Made by a program: the position numbers and the translations under genes | Notes under the pieces: generated by a model | What the model was told of the DNA's origin: nothing | Seen by the model: only the letters and a program-made list of their open reading frames with translations | Database searches by the model: none | Part shown: positions 7,205-10,504 of the stretch, one piece after another | How the letters are laid out: every line of letters starts with the position of its first letter | How positions within the stretch are numbered: the first letter of the stretch is position 1 | From: Oscillospiraceae bacterium | GTDB taxonomy: Bacteria > Bacillota > Clostridia > UMGS1810 | Assembly: GCA_022769845.1 (NCBI GenBank) | Contig: JALEIO010000227.1 | Span: 1-10,504 of the forward strand | DNA: 10,504 bases | Reading direction: 5' to 3'

Positions 7205-7285
7205 AATGTATATTTTTTATAAAAACTTAAAATTATTTACGGAAATGTATGGTTATTTTATGGATAAATGTATAATTAATGTATA
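7205..7285. repeat. Four short AATGTATA-type direct repeats
   Basis: The octamer AATGTATA occurs at 7205-7212, 7267-7274 and 7278-7285, with a one-base variant AATGTATG at 7244-7251, all in the same orientation. The two copies nearest the MreB-like gene are 11 bases apart, about one helical turn. They sit between the end of the MreB-like gene and the xpt promoter. The DNA is extremely AT-rich, so chance is a real alternative. No protein-binding role can be shown from the sequence. Confidence 0.35.
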
Positions 7286-7288
7286 ATT

Positions 7289-8296
7289 TTAAATAATTCC
7301 GAGCTTATCAAGGCTCTGACGCTGCTCGGTTGCCTTTGACAAGCCTATAATTGAGCTTTCAAGCGGATTTTCCGACATTGTTACCTTTAATTTTAAAGTG
7401 TTTTCAATAAGCTTTTGCGCGCCGTAAACAAGTGAGCCGCCACCCGTTAAAATTATTCCGTAGCGTTTCACGTCGTTTTCAAGCTCCTGCGGCGTGTTTG
7501 ACACAACATCAAAAATTGCTTCGATAATTTTTTTAATATCGTCCAAAAACAGTCGTGAAATTTCTCTTGATGAAATTCTTTTTACAGCGGGAAGGCCTTT
7601 TTTAAGGCTTTTTCCCTTAACCTCAAAATATTCCGTTTCTTCTTTTTTAAGCACGCTGCCAATCATAATTTTTACCTTTTCGGCAGTGATGTCACCAATA
7701 AGCAGCGAATGACGTTTTTTAAGATATTCAATAATTTTTTTGTCGTAATTTGAGCTTCCCACATCAATCGCCGTATTCGATACTACCGTGCCGAGCGAAA
7801 CAAGACCGATATTTGTAGAATCCGAGCCGATGTCCACAACAAGTCGCCCCGACGCGTTTGTAACATTTACGCCGTTTCCCATTGCCGCCGCAACAGGCTT
7901 TTTAAGAAGATAAACCTTTTTTGCACCTGCGTTCTGCGCCGCCTCCATCAAAAGATGCTGGTCTATCTGCGAGGACAACGGGCTTATTCCTATTATAAGA
8001 TACGGTCTTATCATTGTTCCCTTGCAGAATTTGTCAATTATATATTTTATAATGAGTCCGCACGCGTCAAAATCTGCTATAACGCCGTTTTTAACAGGCT
8101 TTATAACCGTAATTTTTTTGTTTTCGCGCCCTATCATACTTTTTGCCCTGTCGCCTATTGCAATAAGCCGTCCCGTTTCATTTTCTACCGCAATTAAATT
8201 AGCTTCGCAAAAAACAACACCCTGATTTTTAACGTGCACCCGAAGCGTTGACGACCCCAAATCCACCGACAGCTCGAACGTTTTGAACAATCCCAT
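7289..8296 (-). CDS. Divergent MreB/Mbl-like actin-family protein
   Basis: This 335-residue protein aligns with MreB over its full length, the family's normal size. MreB-type filaments lie under the membrane and guide the cell-wall elongation machinery. Visible landmarks are the phosphate-1 loop VDLGSSTL (11-18; usually IDLGTANT), IKPVKNGVIADFDA (65-78), NAGAKKVYLLKKPVAAAMG (122-140; usually EEPMAAAIG), the phosphate-2 loop VVDIGSDST (153-161; usually DIGGGTT), LLIGDITAEKVKIMIGS (198-214), VKGKSLKKGLPAVKRISSREI (partly, 227-246), and the adenosine motif LTGGGSLVYG (283-292). Three nucleotide-site motifs are therefore altered and the Glu-Glu-Pro pair is Lys-Lys-Pro. An upstream in-frame start was rejected because AGGTGAGG sits three bases before this ATG. 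It is monocistronic, facing away from the DUF3343 gene, so it is probably a paralogue rather than the main MreB. Confidence 0.85.
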   Translation of the reverse strand: MGLFKTFELSVDLGSSTLRVHVKNQGVVFCEANLIAVENETGRLIAIGDRAKSMIGRENKKITVIKPVKNGVIADFDACGLIIKYIIDKFCKGTMIRPYLIIGISPLSSQIDQHLLMEAAQNAGAKKVYLLKKPVAAAMGNGVNVTNASGRLVVDIGSDSTNIGLVSLGTVVSNTAIDVGSSNYDKKIIEYLKKRHSLLIGDITAEKVKIMIGSVLKKEETEYFEVKGKSLKKGLPAVKRISSREISRLFLDDIKKIIEAIFDVVSNTPQELENDVKRYGIILTGGGSLVYGAQKLIENTLKLKVTMSENPLESSIIGLSKATEQRQSLDKLGII

Positions 8297-8327
8297 TTTC
8301 CTCACCTCGCTTTCGCATACATATTTT

Positions 8328-8356
8328 ATTATAATGAATTTTTTGAAGAAAATCAA
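8328..8356 (-). promoter_or_regulatory. Sigma-A promoter for the MreB-like gene
   Basis: On the minus strand TTGATT (8351-8356) and a perfect TATAAT (8328-8333) are spaced by 17 bases. Predicted initiation near 8321 gives a leader of about 25 bases containing the AGGTGAGG ribosome binding site. This is one of the two best promoter matches in the window. Confidence 0.75.
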
Positions 8357-8423
8357 TAGCATTTTGAATATTTTAACTTTTTTTAAATTTATATGTCGTT
8401 TTTTGTAACCGTATTTTCATTTT

Positions 8424-8463
8424 TTGAATAAAATACATTGGGAATTTTATATTCTCTTATAAT
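8424..8463 (+). promoter_or_regulatory. Promoter region for the DUF3343/desulfurase pair
   Basis: Two overlapping candidates exist on the plus strand. TTGAAT (8424-8429) with TATATT (8448-8453) has an 18-base spacer and would give a leader of about 25 bases. A perfect TATAAT (8458-8463) lacks a good -35 box at the right distance and would leave only about 15 bases of leader. Either would start transcription just ahead of the GGAGG at 8472-8476. It is divergent from the MreB-like promoter, about 70 bases away. Confidence 0.45.
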
Positions 8464-8484
8464 ACAAAATTGGAGGAAAACGCT

Positions 8485-8727
8485 ATGAGAAAGATACTTG
8501 TTGTTTTTGCGTCGCAGTCGGTTGCTGCGCAGATAAAAAAACACCTTTTTTCCGAATACGAAATTACGGTTAAAATTATTCCGACACCCGAAAAATTGGC
8601 TGTTTCGGGGTGCGGCTTTTCAATCGAAGCAAATTATGCCGACATCAAAGAAATTAAAGAAACGATTGAAAACGCAAAAGTAAGCTCAAAGGGAATTTTT
8701 GATGCGGAAACAGGCGAAAAAATATAA
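8485..8727 (+). CDS. DUF3343 family small protein, putative sulfur/selenium carrier
   Basis: This 80-residue protein has the hallmarks of DUF3343: an N-terminal beta strand (ILVVFAS, 4-10), a helix, then PTPEKLAVSGCGF (33-45) in which Cys43 is the conserved residue of the family SxCG-type motif, followed by an acidic and basic helix. Members are described as possible Se/S carriers and often occur beside cysteine desulfurase-like genes, as here (20-base gap). The inferred role is accepting persulfide or selenide sulfur on Cys43 from the next gene's product; this has not been shown for this protein. GGAGG eight bases before the ATG at 8485 fixes the start. An in-frame TTG at 8470 overlaps the promoter and is rejected. 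Confidence 0.87.
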   Translation: MRKILVVFASQSVAAQIKKHLFSEYEITVKIIPTPEKLAVSGCGFSIEANYADIKEIKETIENAKVSSKGIFDAETGEKI

Positions 8728-8733
8728 AAATTT

Positions 8734-8741
8734 GGAGGTGA
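8734..8741 (+). promoter_or_regulatory. Full-length Shine-Dalgarno fixing a TTG start
   Basis: GGAGGTGA is a full complement to the 16S rRNA 3' end. It lies six bases before the TTG at 8748. The first ATG in frame would be 20 codons later and would remove the conserved YLDNSAT segment, so the TTG start is well supported. Confidence 0.85.
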
Positions 8742-8747
8742 ATATTT

Positions 8748-9881
8748 TTGATATATCTTGACAACAGTGCAACAAGCCTTATAAAGCCAAAAGAGGTTTA
8801 TGCCGCAATGGCAGACTGTATGAAAAACTTTGCCGCAAACCCCGGGCGTTCAGGGCACAGGCTGTCGGCGCAGGCCGCGGTAAAGGTGCTTGAATGTCGC
8901 GAGGAGCTGTGTTCAATGTTCGGTGCAGACGACGCAAACAGATTTATTTTTACACAAAACGCAACAGAAAGCTTAAACCTTGCAATAAAAGGTTTTTTGA
9001 AAAAAGGCGATCACGTTATTTTAACTCAAATGGAGCATAATTCTGTCATACGCCCGATTTTTACGCTTGAAAACGAAGGAATTTCGCACACTATGGTGGA
9101 CGCGGACATTTACGGAAGGGTAAATCCAAACGATATAGAAAATGCGATAAAAAGTAATACAAAGCTGATTGTTGTAAACCACGTTTCAAATGTCTGCGGA
9201 ACTGTAAACGATATTGAAGCAATCGGAAAAATCGCAGGAAAAAACGGTATTGCGTTTTTGGTGGACGCCGCCCAGAGCGCAGGAATTTTGCCTATTGATA
9301 TAAAAAAACAGAACATCACATTTTTATCGCTCACAGGGCACAAAGCGCTTTTGGGTCCGCAGGGAACGGGCGCGCTGTATGTTGGCGACGATAGTCTTAT
9401 TCCGCTTAAAACAGGCGGAACGGGAAGCTATTCCAAGCTTTCGTATCAGCCGGACGACCTTCCGGACAAATACGAAAGCGGCACTCTTAACACCGTCGGA
9501 ATTTGCGGACTCTGCGAAGGAATTAAGTTTATTAAAAAAGTCGGCATTGAAAATATTTTGCGTCACGAGCAAGACCTTACTCAAATTCTTTTGGAAAATT
9601 TATCGGTTATGAAGGGCGTATCGGTTCAGGGATATATGTCAAATTCACAAAGAACGGGCGTTGTAAGTATAACGTCAGACAAAAAAATGCCGTCCGAAAT
9701 ATCCGAGCTTTTAAACATTGAATATGACATTGCCACGCGCTCGGGCTATCACTGCGCACCGTATGCGCACAAGGCGCTTAAAACATACGATACGGGAAGC
9801 TTAAGAATAAGCATAGGCGCTTTTAATACAAAAATCGATATAGAACAGCTTTCATCGGCATTATACAACATTCTCAAATGA
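8748..9881 (+). CDS. Cysteine desulfurase family protein (SufS/CsdB-like, class V aminotransferase fold)
   Basis: This PLP enzyme of 377 residues should remove sulfur (or selenium) from cysteine (or selenocysteine), leaving a persulfide on an active-site Cys. Visible residues are the N-terminal YLDNSAT (3-9), NPGRSGHRLS (31-40), His97 in MEHNSV (stacks on PLP), VDAAQS with Asp173 and Gln176, the PLP-binding Lys199 in LTGHKALLGPQG, YESGTLNT (242-249), the catalytic Cys336 in RSGYHCAP (331-338), and Arg353, which probably binds the substrate carboxylate. No expected residue is missing. It starts with TTG behind a full GGAGGTGA site. It resembles the EGC-type desulfurase family found with DUF3343 rather than a suf-operon SufS. 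No sufBCD or iscU is nearby, so its sulfur acceptor is most likely the DUF3343 protein. Confidence 0.93.
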   Translation: MIYLDNSATSLIKPKEVYAAMADCMKNFAANPGRSGHRLSAQAAVKVLECREELCSMFGADDANRFIFTQNATESLNLAIKGFLKKGDHVILTQMEHNSVIRPIFTLENEGISHTMVDADIYGRVNPNDIENAIKSNTKLIVVNHVSNVCGTVNDIEAIGKIAGKNGIAFLVDAAQSAGILPIDIKKQNITFLSLTGHKALLGPQGTGALYVGDDSLIPLKTGGTGSYSKLSYQPDDLPDKYESGTLNTVGICGLCEGIKFIKKVGIENILRHEQDLTQILLENLSVMKGVSVQGYMSNSQRTGVVSITSDKKMPSEISELLNIEYDIATRSGYHCAPYAHKALKTYDTGSLRISIGAFNTKIDIEQLSSALYNILK

Positions 9882-9908
9882 AAATTTAACGAAAATTTTA
9901 AAAAAACA

Positions 9909-9937
9909 TTTACAAAGACGAAAATAACTTGTATAAT
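9909..9937 (+). promoter_or_regulatory. Strong sigma-A promoter for cdaA
   Basis: TTTACA (9909-9914) and a perfect TATAAT (9932-9937) are separated by 17 bases. Initiation is predicted near 9944, giving a leader of about 42 bases. This indicates that cdaA and its downstream partners are expressed independently of the desulfurase gene, although no terminator between them is evident. Confidence 0.75.
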
Positions 9938-9985
9938 AAAAAGAAGGTATTAATATGAAGATATTATATAAGGAGAATTTTCGTT

Positions 9986-10504
9986 ATGAATTCCGCTTTA
10001 ACGTTTTTGCTTGAAAATTTAAAGCTTATACGGATACGCGATGTTTTGGACATTGCAATAGTTGCGTTTGTTATTTACAAGGGCATTAAGCTTGTGCGTG
10101 AAACAAGGGCGGTTCAGCTTATAAAGGGCATTATAATACTTCTTTTGGCAATGCAGATTTCAGGCTGGATGTCGTTAAATTCAATAAACTTTTTACTTGT
10201 AAACACCGTTCAGGTTGGTATGGTGGCACTTTTGGTTGTGTTTCAGCCCGAGCTTCGCCGTGCTCTTGAAAAGGTAGGCAGAAGCAGTATCGGCAAAATT
10301 ATAAATTCATCAAGCTCCGAAAACGATACCACCATTGAAAACGTTGTAACCGCCATAGGCGCGATGCAATCCACAAAAACCGGCGCGCTTATTGTGTTTG
10401 AACGAGAAATCAAGCTTGCGGACGTTGCAAAAACGGGTATTGCAATAAATTCCGATGTGTCGCCCGAGCTTATCATAAATATATTCGTTCCAAACACGCC
10501 TCTT
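9986..10504 (+). CDS. cdaA: CdaA (DacA), membrane diadenylate cyclase, 3' end outside the window
   Basis: The first 173 residues of CdaA are present; the family is usually about 270-280 long. CdaA makes cyclic di-AMP from two ATP molecules, a messenger controlling potassium, osmolyte and cell-wall homeostasis. The N-terminal part has three hydrophobic segments (about 18-33, 44-61 and 66-86), with the family motifs VRETRAVQLIKGI (37-49) and FQPELRRALEKVGR (86-99). The cyclase (DAC) domain begins around 115 and includes KTGALIVFER (131-140) and SPELIINIFVPNTPL (159-173). The catalytic DGA and RHR motifs would follow just beyond the edge. AGGAGA about ten bases upstream supports the ATG. In Firmicutes cdaA is normally followed by cdaR and glmM, which cannot be checked here. 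Confidence 0.95.
   Translation, partial: MNSALTFLLENLKLIRIRDVLDIAIVAFVIYKGIKLVRETRAVQLIKGIIILLLAMQISGWMSLNSINFLLVNTVQVGMVALLVVFQPELRRALEKVGRSSIGKIINSSSSENDTTIENVVTAIGAMQSTKTGALIVFEREIKLADVAKTGIAINSDVSPELIINIFVPNTPL

Noticed and set aside
7201..7238. AT-only inverted repeat (AAATAAT/ATTATTT) as a terminator for the MreB-like gene
   Set aside because: The seven-pair stem has no G-C pair, a 24-base loop, and no following T-run on the minus strand.
7271..7287. Two TATAAT strings on the plus strand as an antisense promoter into the MreB-like gene
   Set aside because: No -35 box is found at 16-18 bases from either copy. They are a by-product of the AATGTATA repeats.
7115..7288. A purine riboswitch ahead of xpt, suggested by the string CCGTAAAT on the minus strand
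   Set aside because: The other core elements (the TATAA-type P1 junction, the ATATGG and GTTTCTACC segments, and GACTA) are absent, and the string lies upstream of the predicted transcription start.
8297..8362. An N-terminal extension of 22 residues on the MreB-like protein
   Set aside because: The extension would be encoded by its own promoter and ribosome binding site. AGGTGAGG directly before the ATG at 8296 marks the real start.
8470..8484. TTG at 8470 as an earlier start of the DUF3343 protein
   Set aside because: It lies at the predicted transcription start and would place GGAGG inside the coding sequence. The ATG at 8485 has ideal spacing and gives the family N-terminus.
9879..9900. 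AAAATTT/AAATTTT inverted repeat after the desulfurase gene as a terminator
   Set aside because: The stem is seven A-T pairs with no G-C and no convincing T-tract, too weak to call.

Overview
The window looks like chromosomal DNA from a Firmicutes bacterium of the class Clostridia, probably an uncultured gut-type anaerobe. The evidence is a moderate-to-low GC content with very AT-rich intergenic DNA, strong GGAGG or GGAGGTGA ribosome binding sites, and tight operons. The gene set also fits: non-mevalonate isoprenoid genes, an MreB-family protein, a DUF3343/cysteine desulfurase pair and the cdaA diadenylate cyclase. The genus cannot be fixed from this sequence alone. No tRNA, rRNA, insertion sequence, phage gene or CRISPR array was seen, and no gene-free stretch exceeds 300 bases. 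The longest are 7115-7288 and 8297-8484, and both hold promoters.

Bases 1-7114 are one long minus-strand gene cluster. Read in the direction of transcription it runs xpt (xanthine phosphoribosyltransferase), a BMP-family substrate-binding lipoprotein, a double-ABC ATPase, two BPD_transp_2 permeases, ispD, ispF, tsaE and the first five codons of tsaB. The first five genes form a purine salvage unit: the ABC importer (NupNOPQ-type) would bring in a nucleoside or purine, and Xpt would convert the base to its nucleotide. A good sigma-A promoter lies 48 bases ahead of xpt. A 65-base stem-loop separates xpt from the lipoprotein gene. A weaker promoter candidate lies just ahead of ispD, so the isoprenoid and tRNA-modification genes may also be transcribed separately.

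Bases 7289-8296 (minus) encode a divergent MreB/Mbl-like actin homologue whose nucleotide-binding motifs differ from those of canonical MreB. A 188-base region (8297-8484) carries diverging promoters. One drives this gene; the other drives a plus-strand pair made of a DUF3343 small carrier-like protein with a conserved Cys and a SufS-type cysteine desulfurase with a TTG start.

After a 104-base gap with an excellent promoter (TTTACA-17-TATAAT), the plus strand enters cdaA, the membrane diadenylate cyclase. It is cut by the window edge before its catalytic DGA and RHR motifs.

Most of the window is ordinary housekeeping content. The parts most worth a second look are the altered active-site motifs of the MreB-like protein, the large intercistronic stem-loop after xpt, the DUF3343/desulfurase pair, and the unusual second nucleotide site of the transporter ATPase.
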